The notes: generated from the sequence alone by a model not told the origin. DNA of 12,775 nucleotides from Candidatus Pelagibacter sp. TMED106 (GCA_002170275.2 NHFH02000002.1:19457-32231); one strand, 5' to 3'. Shown: positions 1 to 6,388, counted from the first letter of the stretch. Translations and numbers: made by a program.

Positions 1-131
1 GTTTTTTGTGATTGTTCTTGTGAAATTTGTTTTGTTTTTAATTCCTCTTGAGTTGGAGCAAAAAATAAAGAGTATAAAATAATAACAGCTGCACTTAGAG
101 ATAAAGCTGCTATTACATTTTTACTGTCCAT
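1..131 (-). CDS. yidC: YidC membrane protein insertase, N-terminal fragment (runs off the window)
   Basis: Only the first 43 codons are in the window. The protein begins MDSKNVIAALSLSAAVII and continues into an uncharged stretch (about residues 5-25), the usual N-terminal membrane anchor of Gram-negative YidC, which typically begins MDS. After the anchor comes a Gln/Lys-rich segment fitting the start of the periplasmic P1 domain. YidC inserts and folds inner-membrane proteins with or without SecYEG. The ATG overlaps the yidD stop codon by one base (TAATG), so translation is probably coupled. Order behind rpmH, rnpA and yidD is the conserved bacterial arrangement and is the main support for the name, because the catalytic membrane core lies outside the window. 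Confidence 0.92.
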   Translation of the reverse strand, partial: MDSKNVIAALSLSAAVIILYSLFFAPTQEELKTKQISQEQSQK

Positions 132-382
132 TATTTCTTCACCTTAAAATTTTTAGTTACCGGATCGTATCCTTCACCGCCACCAAGAATTTTAACAGGA
201 TGACAAGATAAAATTCTTTTAAATCCTTTTGTAATTCCTTTTATTAATCCAAAAGTCTTTAAACATTCAATAGTATATTCTGAACAAGTAGGAAGATATC
301 TACATGAAGGAGTTAAGTAAGGACTTAAAAATATTTTATATATTTTGATTAATCCAATTAATATTTTAGAAATTATTTTCAC
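131..382 (-). CDS. yidD: YidD, membrane protein insertion efficiency factor
   Basis: An 83-aa protein of the YidD (DUF37) family, which associates with the inner membrane and helps YidC-dependent insertion. Visible family signatures are an N-terminal amphipathic/hydrophobic helix (about residues 4-20), the SPYLTPSCRYLPTCSEY block (20-36, with Cys27 and Cys33), the Cys60-His-Pro segment and the GGGEGYDPV tail (67-75). The length is normal for the family. The start is GTG, and its G lies within the rnpA stop (TAGTG, one-base overlap), so I infer that rnpA translation feeds ribosomes into yidD. The stop overlaps the yidC ATG in the same way. The family assignment is very secure; the coupling is inference from spacing. 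Confidence 0.95.
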   Translation of the reverse strand: MKIISKILIGLIKIYKIFLSPYLTPSCRYLPTCSEYTIECLKTFGLIKGITKGFKRILSCHPVKILGGGEGYDPVTKNFKVKK

Positions 383-726
383 TAATTAATCCTTTTAAAA
401 TCTTGAAATAAAGTTTCTTTTATTATCGCATATTCATTGTTTAGCATAGTTATTTTAGCAATCACAAGATATGAATAATTAAAGTTTATTGACATTTTTT
501 TAATTAATTCATTTAAAATATTTCTTAATCTTCTCTTGATTTTATTTCTTTTAACAGCATTACCAATCTGCTTTTTTTTAGTGACAAAGCTTATATTAAG
601 TTTTTTTTTGTTTTTCCCTTTTAAGTTGCCAAAGAAAATAGTCGAATATTTATTAGAAATTTTTTTTTTTTTTAACAATATCTTAAAATCTTCACTTTTA
701 GAAAGAGCAACAATTTTGCTTTTCAT
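382..726 (-). CDS. rnpA: RNase P protein component (C5 protein)
   Basis: A 114-aa basic protein that binds the RNase P RNA and helps cleave 5' leaders from pre-tRNAs. The family's RNR-type signature is clear at residues 55-68 (GNAVKRNKIKRRLR), preceded by a beta strand with SFVTKKKQIG. The N-terminal region is Lys-rich. The length is typical. It starts at ATG 726, four bases after the rpmH stop, and its stop overlaps the yidD GTG by one base. Its substrate class is represented here by tRNA-Phe and tRNA-His. A run of eleven Ts near 661-671 encodes consecutive Lys codons on the minus strand. Confidence 0.95.
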   Translation of the reverse strand: MKSKIVALSKSEDFKILLKKKKISNKYSTIFFGNLKGKNKKKLNISFVTKKKQIGNAVKRNKIKRRLRNILNELIKKMSINFNYSYLVIAKITMLNNEYAIIKETLFQDFKRIN

Positions 727-730
727 TGAA

Positions 731-871
731 TTACACTGATACTGTTAGAGATTTTCTTCCTTTAGCTCTTCTTCTTGCTAATAGTTTAATACCACCTTTA
801 GTTTTCATTTTTGATCTAAAGCCATGCTTTCTTGCTCTTTTAATGTTAGATGGTTGGTATGTTCTTTTCAT
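731..871 (-). CDS. rpmH: 50S ribosomal protein L34
   Basis: A 46-aa ORF read on the minus strand from ATG 871 to TAA 731. The protein starts MKRTYQPSNIKRARKHGFRS and continues with K, M, K, T, K, G, G and an LARRRAKGRKSLTV end, an almost textbook L34. L34 is a late-assembling protein of the large ribosomal subunit lining the exit-tunnel region of 23S rRNA. It is the first gene of the rpmH-rnpA-yidD-yidC operon. A good sigma-70-like promoter sits 33 bases upstream of the start. The length and sequence leave little doubt about the identity. Confidence 0.98.
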   Translation of the reverse strand: MKRTYQPSNIKRARKHGFRSKMKTKGGIKLLARRRAKGRKSLTVSV

Positions 872-903
872 AATTTAAGTTTAATAATTATTAAATTTCG
901 CCC

Positions 904-932
904 TTTATAGTAATTAAATATATAAATAGCAA
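904..932 (-). promoter_or_regulatory. Promoter of the rpmH-rnpA-yidD-yidC operon
   Basis: Read on the minus strand, TTGCTA (927-932) is followed by exactly 17 bases and TATAAA (904-909), giving a -35/-10 pair close to the sigma-70 consensus. A start site near 897 would leave a leader of about 26 bases before the rpmH ATG at 871. It lies in the 92-base divergent spacer. This is a consensus match only; no transcription data are available. Confidence 0.6.
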
Positions 933-943
933 ATAGAAGATTT

Positions 944-949
944 TATAAT
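944..949 (+). promoter_or_regulatory. Perfect -10 hexamer just before the TVP38-like gene
   Basis: TATAAT occurs at 944-949 on the plus strand with no convincing -35. A start site seven or so bases further would leave only about 8 bases before the ATG at 964, and there is no Shine-Dalgarno sequence. The gene could therefore be transcribed as a nearly leaderless mRNA. In AT-rich DNA such hexamers arise by chance, so confidence is low. Confidence 0.35.
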
Positions 950-963
950 AATGTTTATAAGTT

Positions 964-1689
964 ATGGAAAAAGCAAAAAAAATTAAAATAATTGTAGGTT
1001 TATTTTATTTTTTTCTTGTTTTGTTATTTTTATACTTTTTTTTCTCTAAATTCTCACTTGATGAGCTTACAAGTTATGAATTTATTAAAAATAATAGAGA
1101 ATTCTTTTTTGATTTAAAAAATAAAAATTTGATTTTGCTTTTATTAATATTTTTTATCTCTACAATTTTTTGGGTACTCATGGCAGGATTTGGTTCACCT
1201 GTAGCATTGCTTGCTGGATTTATTTTTGGAAAATGGTTAGGATTAATAATTGTAATTTTAGGACTTAGTACTGGTGCAAGCTTTTTGTACATTTTTGGAA
1301 ATTATTTTTTAAAAGATATAATTAGAGAAAAGTTTTCATCTAGATTTAAAAATTTAGAGACAAAATTTAAAAAGTCTGAATTTTTATATTTATTAGTTTA
1401 TCGATTTGTTGGTGGAATTCCTTTTGCATTGTCAAATGTTATACCTTGTATTTTTAATGTAAGAGTTTCTAATTTTTTTTGGGCCACATTTATAGGAATA
1501 ATACCCCAAATTTTTTTACTTGTTTTGATAGGGAGTGGTTTGGAAGAAATTATTAATAAAAATCTTCAAGCTCCTAATATTAAAGATCTAATATTCTCAC
1601 CAGAAATTTATAAACCGTTTATTGCTTTCTTTATATTGGTAATTATTACAATAATTGTTAGGAAGTTTTTTTACAAAAAAAATGATTAA
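964..1689 (+). CDS. TVP38/TMEM64 (DedA-superfamily, VTT domain) membrane protein
   Basis: A 241-aa inner-membrane protein. Hydrophobic segments lie at about residues 9-28, 56-75, 79-113, 139-166, 170-191 and 217-233. The VTT/SNARE-associated domain is recognisable from the glycine-rich segment FGSPVALLAGFIFGKWLG (about 76-93) and the block from YRFVGGIPFALSN (146-158) to the second glycine-rich helix ending LIGSG. The Arg in YRF and the Pro/Phe of the GIPF turn are conserved features of the family. Members are proposed to move or scramble lipids or carry small ions; no substrate can be read from this sequence. It is divergent from rpmH and 92 bases upstream of the GT2 gene. A role in envelope lipid handling is inference only. 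Confidence 0.85.
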   Translation: MEKAKKIKIIVGLFYFFLVLLFLYFFFSKFSLDELTSYEFIKNNREFFFDLKNKNLILLLLIFFISTIFWVLMAGFGSPVALLAGFIFGKWLGLIIVILGLSTGASFLYIFGNYFLKDIIREKFSSRFKNLETKFKKSEFLYLLVYRFVGGIPFALSNVIPCIFNVRVSNFFWATFIGIIPQIFLLVLIGSGLEEIINKNLQAPNIKDLIFSPEIYKPFIAFFILVIITIIVRKFFYKKND

Positions 1690-1781
1690 ATTTTATTGAG
1701 AATTTTTGTATTGATAACTTAAAAAATTAAAATTTATTTAAGAATTATTGCAAGTTCTTTTTTCATGTGTATATCTTAAAT

Positions 1782-2495
1782 ATGTCAGATAATAAAAAAA
1801 TTTTAATATTTACAGCCACTTATAACGAAGCAGAAAATGTTGAAAATTTAATTAACTCGATTAAACTTTATTCCCCCAATTCTCACGTATTAATTATTGA
1901 TGATAATTCTCCAGATGGTACTTCAGAAATTATAAAAAAAAAAATTTCTAAATCTGAAAATATTTTTCTTATATCAAGAGAGGGTAAATCGGGTTTAGAT
2001 ACTGCTCATAAAGAAGCTTATGAATTTGCATTAAAAAATCAGTATGATTATTTAATTACAATGGACGCAGATTTTTCTCATGATCCAATTGAAATAGAAA
2101 AAATCTTGTTTAATCTAAAAAATTATCCTTTTGTAATTGGATCTAGGTACATAAAAAATGGTAAGTGTTTAATGAGAGGTAGAAGATTAGCTATGAGCAA
2201 GTATGGAAATTTATTAATGAAATTTTTACTTAGAATTGATTGCAATGAGTTTACCACATCATATCGAGGTTTTAATTTAAAAAAGCTAAAAAATTTTCAT
2301 TTAAATAAAATTCAAACTAAAGGATATAGTTTTTTTATGGGAACTATAGCTGAAATTAATAGAATGAATTTTCAAATAAAAGAAATTCCTATTATTTTTA
2401 AAGATCGAGAAAAGGGATATTCAAAAATACCTAAATTTGAAATTGTACGAACTTTGATAAACCTAGTAGTTCTTTCTTTAAAAAAAAGGGGATAA
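1782..2495 (+). CDS. GT2-family glycosyltransferase, dolichyl/polyprenyl-phosphate mannosyltransferase-like
   Basis: About 237 aa with a GT-A fold that uses an NDP-sugar and probably a polyprenyl-phosphate acceptor. Numbered from this ATG, the motifs are TATYNEAENV (11-20), IIDDNSPDGT (38-47), REGKSGLDTA (66-75), the metal-binding MDADFSHDP (94-102, Asp95 and Asp97), VIGSRYIKNG (118-127) and the RRLAMSKYGN...TTSYRGF acceptor region (134-164). These match the DPM1/polyprenol-phosphate-mannose-synthase subgroup. There is no C-terminal membrane anchor, so it is likely soluble or peripheral. A GTG start at 1767 would add five residues; I prefer ATG 1782 because the family's conserved region starts directly after it, and neither site has a Shine-Dalgarno sequence. 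The product may feed a membrane glycosyltransferase such as the GT39-like gene at 11241-12683, but that link is inference. Confidence 0.88.
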   Translation: MSDNKKILIFTATYNEAENVENLINSIKLYSPNSHVLIIDDNSPDGTSEIIKKKISKSENIFLISREGKSGLDTAHKEAYEFALKNQYDYLITMDADFSHDPIEIEKILFNLKNYPFVIGSRYIKNGKCLMRGRRLAMSKYGNLLMKFLLRIDCNEFTTSYRGFNLKKLKNFHLNKIQTKGYSFFMGTIAEINRMNFQIKEIPIIFKDREKGYSKIPKFEIVRTLINLVVLSLKKRG

Positions 2496-2596
2496 TTTTC
2501 AATTTTTGATTAATTTCCATAACAAATCATCTTTTCAAATTATTGCCTTAATTTTTTTTAAATAATGATCTATATCTTATAAGGAAAAGAAATTTT

Positions 2597-2803
2597 ATGG
2601 GAATTCACTACGATTATAAATCTACTAAAGGTACCAAGCTTATGGAAAAGCAGGCCAAAAGAGAAAAAAAGCTTGCAGAAAAAAAAGCTAAACGGGAGGC
2701 TAAAGCAGGTGTAAAAAAAGTTGAAGAGTCAGAAAAAGCTTTGGATGTCTCAAAACCCATCACTTTAGACTTTTTAACTAATCCAGAAAAAAATGAAAAA
2801 TAA
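2597..2803 (+). CDS. Small Lys-rich hypothetical protein (68 aa)
   Basis: I do not recognise this protein. It has a polar N-terminus (MGIHYDYKSTKGTK), a central strongly charged Lys/Ala/Glu-rich segment (about residues 15-48) that should form one long helix with repeated EKKxAxKKAK-like spacing, and a less charged tail containing KPITLDFLTNPEK (about 53-65). There is no signal peptide or membrane segment. The start is well supported by AAGGA at 2581-2585, 11 bases upstream. It is the first gene of the likely dcd-murA-hisD-infA operon, and its last codons overlap the next small ORF. The charged helix suggests nucleic-acid or ribosome contact, but that is only a compositional guess. Confidence 0.75.
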   Translation: MGIHYDYKSTKGTKLMEKQAKREKKLAEKKAKREAKAGVKKVEESEKALDVSKPITLDFLTNPEKNEK

Positions 2804-2894
2804 AGAAAAAAATAATAAATTGAGCTTAGCACTTAGAAAAAATCTAAAAAAAAGAAAAATTTTTCTAAAGAAATATAAAAAGAAAATTAGATAA
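2793..2894 (+). CDS. 33-aa basic small protein encoded between the Lys-rich gene and dcd
   Basis: A short ORF (ATG 2793, TAA 2892-2894) of 33 residues beginning MKNKEKNNKLSLALRKNLKK, with 16 Lys/Arg in total. Its start overlaps the preceding gene by 11 bases and its stop shares one base with the dcd ATG (TAATG), so it fills the gap exactly; that packing is the main evidence that it is translated. The LSLALRKNLKKRK core resembles tiny alphaproteobacterial proteins with an LAxALRxNLxxRKxQ pattern that I recall near murA/hisD loci, but this is from memory and unverified. No function is known to me. There is no Shine-Dalgarno sequence, so it would depend on ribosomes terminating upstream. Confidence 0.6.
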   Translation: MKNKEKNNKLSLALRKNLKKRKIFLKKYKKKIR

Positions 2895-3448
2895 TGGCAG
2901 TACTTTCTGACAAGTCTATAAGAAAGCTTTCCCTTGAGCAAGGTATGATTTCTCCTTTTGTCGATAAGCAAGTAAGAGATGGAAAAATCTCTTATGGTCT
3001 TAGCTCATTTGGATATGACGCTAGAGTTTCAGAAGAATTTAAAATTTTTACTAATGTAAATTCAGAAATAGTTGATCCAAAAGATTTTAAACCTACTAAT
3101 TTTGTTACTAAAAATCTTCCTGTATGTATTATACCTCCAAATTCTTTTGTATTAGCTAGAACAGTAGAATTTTTTAAAATTCCAAAGGATATTTTGGTTA
3201 TTTGTTTGGGAAAGTCAACTTACGCAAGATGTGGAATAATAGTTAATGTAACTCCTTTGGAACCAGGTTGGGAAGGACATGTAACACTAGAATTTTCAAA
3301 CACCACACCGCTACCCGCCAAAATTTATGCGAATGAAGGTGTGGCTCAATTTATATTTTTAAAAGGCAATGAAACTCCAGAGGTGACTTATGCAGATCGT
3401 AAGGGAAAGTATATGGGTCAAACAGGAGTAACTTTACCTAAAGTATAA
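2894..3448 (+). CDS. dcd: dCTP deaminase
   Basis: A 184-aa enzyme that deaminates dCTP to dUTP and ammonia, feeding the dUTPase/thymidylate route. The trimeric dUTPase-fold signatures are all present: SSFGYDARV (37-45), the PPNSFVLART strand (81-90), GKSTYARCG (106-114, Lys107, Ser108 and Arg112 in the active site) and TPLEPGWEGHVTLEFSN (120-136) with the general-base Glu133. The tail YADRKGKYMGQTGV (166-179) closes over the nucleotide. Length and the KSTYARCG/GWEG variants are those of alphaproteobacterial Dcd. The ATG overlaps the 33-aa ORF stop by one base, and murA begins two bases after its stop, so it sits mid-operon. Confidence 0.96.
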   Translation: MAVLSDKSIRKLSLEQGMISPFVDKQVRDGKISYGLSSFGYDARVSEEFKIFTNVNSEIVDPKDFKPTNFVTKNLPVCIIPPNSFVLARTVEFFKIPKDILVICLGKSTYARCGIIVNVTPLEPGWEGHVTLEFSNTTPLPAKIYANEGVAQFIFLKGNETPEVTYADRKGKYMGQTGVTLPKV

Positions 3449-3450
3449 TT

Positions 3451-4335
3451 ATGAAAAAATTAGAAGTCTTTGGAGCAGTTAAGCTCAAAGGCCAGGTAAG
3501 AATATCAGGTTCAAAAAATGCGTCTTTACCTATTTTAGCCTCAACTTTACTATCTAAAAAAAATATAATCTTAACCAATATACCTAAAGTAAAAGATATT
3601 GAAACAATGGTCTTATTATTAAAATCTTTAGGATCAAATATTAATTTTAAAAAAAAAAAATTTTTAATAAATAACAAAAATCAAACAAAAACATTCGCAT
3701 CATATAATTTGGTAAAAACCATGAGGGCTGGAATATTAGTCCTTGGTCCACTTTTAGCAAAATTTGGTAAAGCAAAAGTATCTCTTCCTGGTGGCTGTGC
3801 AATTGGAACAAGACCTGTTGATATTCATTTAAAATCATTATCTAAACTTGGTGTTAAATATAAAATAATACAAGGATATGTTCATGCTTTCGCTCCGAAC
3901 GGATTGATTGGAGCAAATATAAAATTTTCGAAGATTTCTGTTGGAGCTACAGAAAATTTAATTATTGCATCATGTTTAGCAAAAGGAACAACAAGATTAG
4001 CTAATTGTGCAATTGAGCCCGAAGTAAAGGATTTAGTTAATTTTTTGATTAAAATGGGGTGCAAAATTAAATGGACTTCAAAAAGAACTGTTAGAATTGA
4101 AGGTGTTAATAAATTAAATAAAGTTAATTATAATGTGATGCCAGATAGAATTGAGGCAGGCACTTATTTAATTGCTGCGGCTTTAACAGAAGGAAATCTT
4201 AAAGTAATAGGAATAAATCCTAAAATTATCAATACAGAAATTAACATTCTTAAAAAAATTGGAGCAAAGATTAATCTTAAAAAAAACGAAATAATAATAA
4301 GAGGAAAAAAAAAAAATAAAAAATATAAATATTAG
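3451..4335 (+). CDS. murA: UDP-N-acetylglucosamine 1-carboxyvinyltransferase, N-terminal part of a frameshifted gene
   Basis: MurA transfers enolpyruvate from PEP to UDP-GlcNAc, the first committed step of peptidoglycan synthesis in the cytoplasm. This part keeps family numbering closely: SGSKNASLP with Lys22, MRAG (91-94) and SLPGGCAIGTRPVD with the catalytic Cys116 (Cys115 in E. coli). Homology is continuous to about Gly285, after which an A12 tract shifts the frame and the ORF ends in ten non-homologous residues at 4335. The missing C-terminal part follows in the next frame (4316-4705). Restoring one base gives a 417-aa protein, normal for MurA (419 in E. coli). Alone, this fragment lacks Asp305 and Arg397 and should be inactive. 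The start is two bases after dcd. Confidence 0.93.
   Translation: MKKLEVFGAVKLKGQVRISGSKNASLPILASTLLSKKNIILTNIPKVKDIETMVLLLKSLGSNINFKKKKFLINNKNQTKTFASYNLVKTMRAGILVLGPLLAKFGKAKVSLPGGCAIGTRPVDIHLKSLSKLGVKYKIIQGYVHAFAPNGLIGANIKFSKISVGATENLIIASCLAKGTTRLANCAIEPEVKDLVNFLIKMGCKIKWTSKRTVRIEGVNKLNKVNYNVMPDRIEAGTYLIAAALTEGNLKVIGINPKIINTEINILKKIGAKINLKKNEIIIRGKKKNKKYKY
4305..4316 (+). other. murA: A12 homopolymer: frameshift or slippage site inside murA
   Basis: Twelve consecutive A's follow GAGG. Upstream, murA reads in one frame; downstream, the conserved MurA sequence reads in the frame one base further on. Reading through eleven A's gives Lys-Lys-Lys-Ile-Lys-Asn-Ile-Asn-Ile-Arg-Thr, joining the N-terminal domain to the invariant RTSPYPGFPTD block. 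The site may be an assembly/sequencing error, a real mutation, or a transcriptional slippage site. Confidence 0.9.
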
Positions 4336-4705
4336 AACATCTCCCTATCCTGGTTTTCCCACTGATCTACAGGCACAAATGATGGTCTTATTATGCAAGG
4401 GTAATAAAAAATCTTATATTAGAGAAGAAATATTTGAAAATAGATTTATGCACGTTGCTGAGTTAAATAGAATGGGTGCAAAAATTACTATTAAAGGAAA
4501 CTGTTCATCAATAGAAGGTAATATAAAATTTGAAGCAGCTGAATTGATGGCAACAGATTTAAGAGCATCAGTATCATTAATTCTTGCTGCTCTTTCAGCC
4601 AAAGGAAAGTCCACAATTAATAGAATTTATCATCTTGATAGAGGCTATGAAGATATTGAAAAGAAATTAAAAAAAATAGGAGTTAAGATAAGAAGAATAG
4701 ACTAA
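4316..4705 (+). CDS. murA: MurA C-terminal part (second half of the frameshifted gene)
   Basis: Frame-shifted continuation of murA. It opens with the family's RTSPYPGFPTDLQAQ motif just after the poly-A tract, followed by ENRFMHVAELNRMGA, MATDLRAS and YHLDRGYEDIEKKL. If one A is removed upstream, the Asp of PTD is residue 305, the Arg of TDLRAS is 371 and the Arg of DRGYE is 397, exactly the E. coli positions of these active-site residues. This is strong evidence that both parts are one gene. The first ATG in this frame is at 4379, after the catalytic PTD motif and without a Shine-Dalgarno sequence, so I do not believe it is an independent start. Its stop overlaps the DUF2948 start (TAATG). 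Confidence 0.92.
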   Translation: MKNINIRTSPYPGFPTDLQAQMMVLLCKGNKKSYIREEIFENRFMHVAELNRMGAKITIKGNCSSIEGNIKFEAAELMATDLRASVSLILAALSAKGKSTINRIYHLDRGYEDIEKKLKKIGVKIRRID

Positions 4706-5100
4706 TGGAAAAAAAATATTTATCTAAAATTATAGCAACTGACAATGAAGGGTTACAGTTGATTTCTGCTTGTTGTTCAGGAGCTGAGATAAAAATTGAA
4801 GATATTAAATATCTTAAAGATAATAAAGTTTTTTTATTATCTTTAAAGAGATCTAAAATTGAAACAGAAAATAAAGATAAAAAGGTTATTAGTGTCTGCA
4901 AATTTGAGTTTGTAGACCAAGTAAAGTCTAAGAATATTAGACAGGCCAATTTAGAACAAAAACTCGAGTTAATTGGAATAGATTATCTTAAAAATAAACA
5001 AAATTACGAGATAAGTTTAATTTTTACTAACAATGCATATATAACTTTATCGACAGAAATAATTGAAGTAACTTTAGATGATCAAAATAAAGCTAATTAA
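4705..5100 (+). CDS. DUF2948 family protein
   Basis: A 131-aa protein without membrane segments or obvious catalytic motifs. The pattern, an opening LSKIIATDNEGLQLISACC (6-24), then AEIKIEDIKYLKDNKVFLLSL, a FEFVDQVKSK block and a C-terminal ITLSTEIIEVTLDD segment, corresponds to the alphaproteobacterial DUF2948 family, which in many genomes lies between murA and hisD. Position supports the call as much as sequence: TAATG overlaps join it to murA upstream and hisD downstream. The function is unknown; the conserved location implies co-expression with murA and hisD but does not prove a role in either pathway. Confidence 0.82.
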   Translation: MEKKYLSKIIATDNEGLQLISACCSGAEIKIEDIKYLKDNKVFLLSLKRSKIETENKDKKVISVCKFEFVDQVKSKNIRQANLEQKLELIGIDYLKNKQNYEISLIFTNNAYITLSTEIIEVTLDDQNKAN

Positions 5101-6386
5101 TGATTAAAATATTAGAAAGTAAAAGTAAGAACTTTGATGATAAATTGATTAACTTATTATTTAAAAGAAAAAGTAAAATTCAATTTAAATCAGCTACAGT
5201 TACTAAAATTATTAGAGATGTTAAAAAAAATGGTGATAAAGCAATTTTAAAATATGAAAAAAAATTTAATAAAAATAATATTATCATTCCGAAACTCACA
5301 AAAATAAATCGATCCATCAAGTCTTTAGATCCAAAAGTTAAAAAGGCTATCGATCTTTCATTTAATCGTATTTATAAGTTTCACTCTTTACAAAAATTTA
5401 AAAATATTTCTTATACTGATAAATTAAAAAATAAATTAGAATATAGATATATTCCAATAGAGTCAGTTGCCATTTATGTTCCAGGCTCCAATGTTTCTTA
5501 TCCATCAAGTGTTTTGATGAATGCTGTTCCAGCACTTATCGCAGGAGTAAAGAGAATAGTTATGATTAATCCAGGTCAAAATGGAAAACAAAATTCTGCA
5601 GTATTATATGCTGCTAGAAAATGTAAAATTAAAGAAATTTATTCTATAGGAGGACCATCAGCTATAGCAGCTGTTGCTTACGGAACAAAAAAAATTAAAA
5701 AAGTTGATAAAATTGTCGGACCAGGAAATTTTTATGTTGCGGCTGCAAAAAAAGAAGTATTTGGTGATGTTGGAACAGAAGGAATGACAGCAGGGCCATC
5801 AGAAATAACTATAGTTTGTGATAAATACTCAAATCCAGAATGGATCGCAAGCGATCTTGTGGGTCAAGCAGAACATGATAGTCTTGCTCAATGTATTTTA
5901 ATTTCAAAAAACAAATCTATACTCACAAAAGTTAAGGAAGAAATTATCAAACAACTTAAAGATTTACCTAGAAGCTCGGTTGCAAGAAAGAGTTTATTAA
6001 ACTTTGGTATTTTAATTCACATTTCTTCAGAACAAAAAATTGTTGATGTTGTAAATTTAATTGCACCAGAACACTTAGAATTAAATATTCGAAATTATAA
6101 AAGTATGGTGGGTAAAATTAAAAATGCTGGATCTATCTGTTTAGGTAAATTTACAGTCATGGCAATGACCGACTATAATGTTGGTTCTAATCACATATTA
6201 CCAACAAATTCTTCAGCAAGATATTCTAGCGGTGTTAGTGTTAACGAATTTTATAAAAGAATTTCTTACGTAAAATTGTCAAAAAAAGGGATTGAAACCC
6301 TTGGCCCATCAGTTATAACATTTGCAAACTATGAAGGCTTAGCAGGACATGCTAAATCTGTAGAAAAAAGGATTAGGAGAAAATAA
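5100..6386 (+). CDS. hisD: Histidinol dehydrogenase
   Basis: A 428-aa zinc enzyme that oxidises L-histidinol to L-histidine in two NAD-dependent steps, the end of histidine synthesis. The zinc ligands Gln256 and His259 (VGQAEHDSLAQ), Asp358 (AMTDYN) and His417 (GLAGHAKS), and the catalytic pair Glu324-His325 (IAPEHLEL), are all present within two or three positions of the E. coli numbering. The NAD-binding signature KIVGPGNFYVAAAKKEVFGD (204-223) and NHILPTNSSARYSSGVSV (364-381) are intact. The ATG shares one base with the DUF2948 stop. infA starts two bases downstream, and the last codons of hisD carry the strong Shine-Dalgarno sequence for infA. Other his genes in the window (hisZ, hisG) are about 2.3 kb away in a separate cluster. 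Confidence 0.97.
   Translation: MIKILESKSKNFDDKLINLLFKRKSKIQFKSATVTKIIRDVKKNGDKAILKYEKKFNKNNIIIPKLTKINRSIKSLDPKVKKAIDLSFNRIYKFHSLQKFKNISYTDKLKNKLEYRYIPIESVAIYVPGSNVSYPSSVLMNAVPALIAGVKRIVMINPGQNGKQNSAVLYAARKCKIKEIYSIGGPSAIAAVAYGTKKIKKVDKIVGPGNFYVAAAKKEVFGDVGTEGMTAGPSEITIVCDKYSNPEWIASDLVGQAEHDSLAQCILISKNKSILTKVKEEIIKQLKDLPRSSVARKSLLNFGILIHISSEQKIVDVVNLIAPEHLELNIRNYKSMVGKIKNAGSICLGKFTVMAMTDYNVGSNHILPTNSSARYSSGVSVNEFYKRISYVKLSKKGIETLGPSVITFANYEGLAGHAKSVEKRIRRK
6375..6379 (+). promoter_or_regulatory. infA: Shine-Dalgarno sequence for infA (fixes its TTG start)
   Basis: AGGAG lies inside the last hisD codons, nine bases before TTG 6389. It is one of the best Shine-Dalgarno matches in a window where most genes have none, and it supports TTG as the true start. 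Confidence 0.75.
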
Positions 6387-6388
6387 AT

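Noticed and set aside
536..739. Plus-strand 67-codon hydrophobic ORF
   Set aside because: It is antisense to rnpA, whose family motif is certain; the Phe/Leu richness is simply the complement of Lys/Asn codons.
1725..1745. Inverted repeat CTTAAA...TTTAAG after the TVP38-like gene as a terminator
   Set aside because: Only one G-C pair, a long A/T loop and no T tract after it; such pairings are expected by chance at this base composition.
2496..2596. Riboswitch or promoter in the 101-base spacer before the Lys-rich gene
   Set aside because: A TTGCCT element (2543-2548) lacks a convincing -10 at proper distance, and no stable fold or known aptamer pattern is visible.
2774..2971. Minus-strand Phe-rich ORF crossing the small ORF and dcd
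   Set aside because: Shadow of A-rich plus-strand coding sequence; overlaps the well-supported dcd start and shows no family features.
3649..3660. Frameshift at the first A12 tract of murA
   Set aside because: The MurA reading frame is continuous and homologous on both sides of this tract, so no shift occurs here.
4379..4705. Independent 108-aa gene starting at ATG 4379
   Set aside because: The conserved MurA block RTSPYPGFPTD lies upstream of that ATG in the same frame and there is no ribosome-binding site, so this is the end of murA and not a separate gene.
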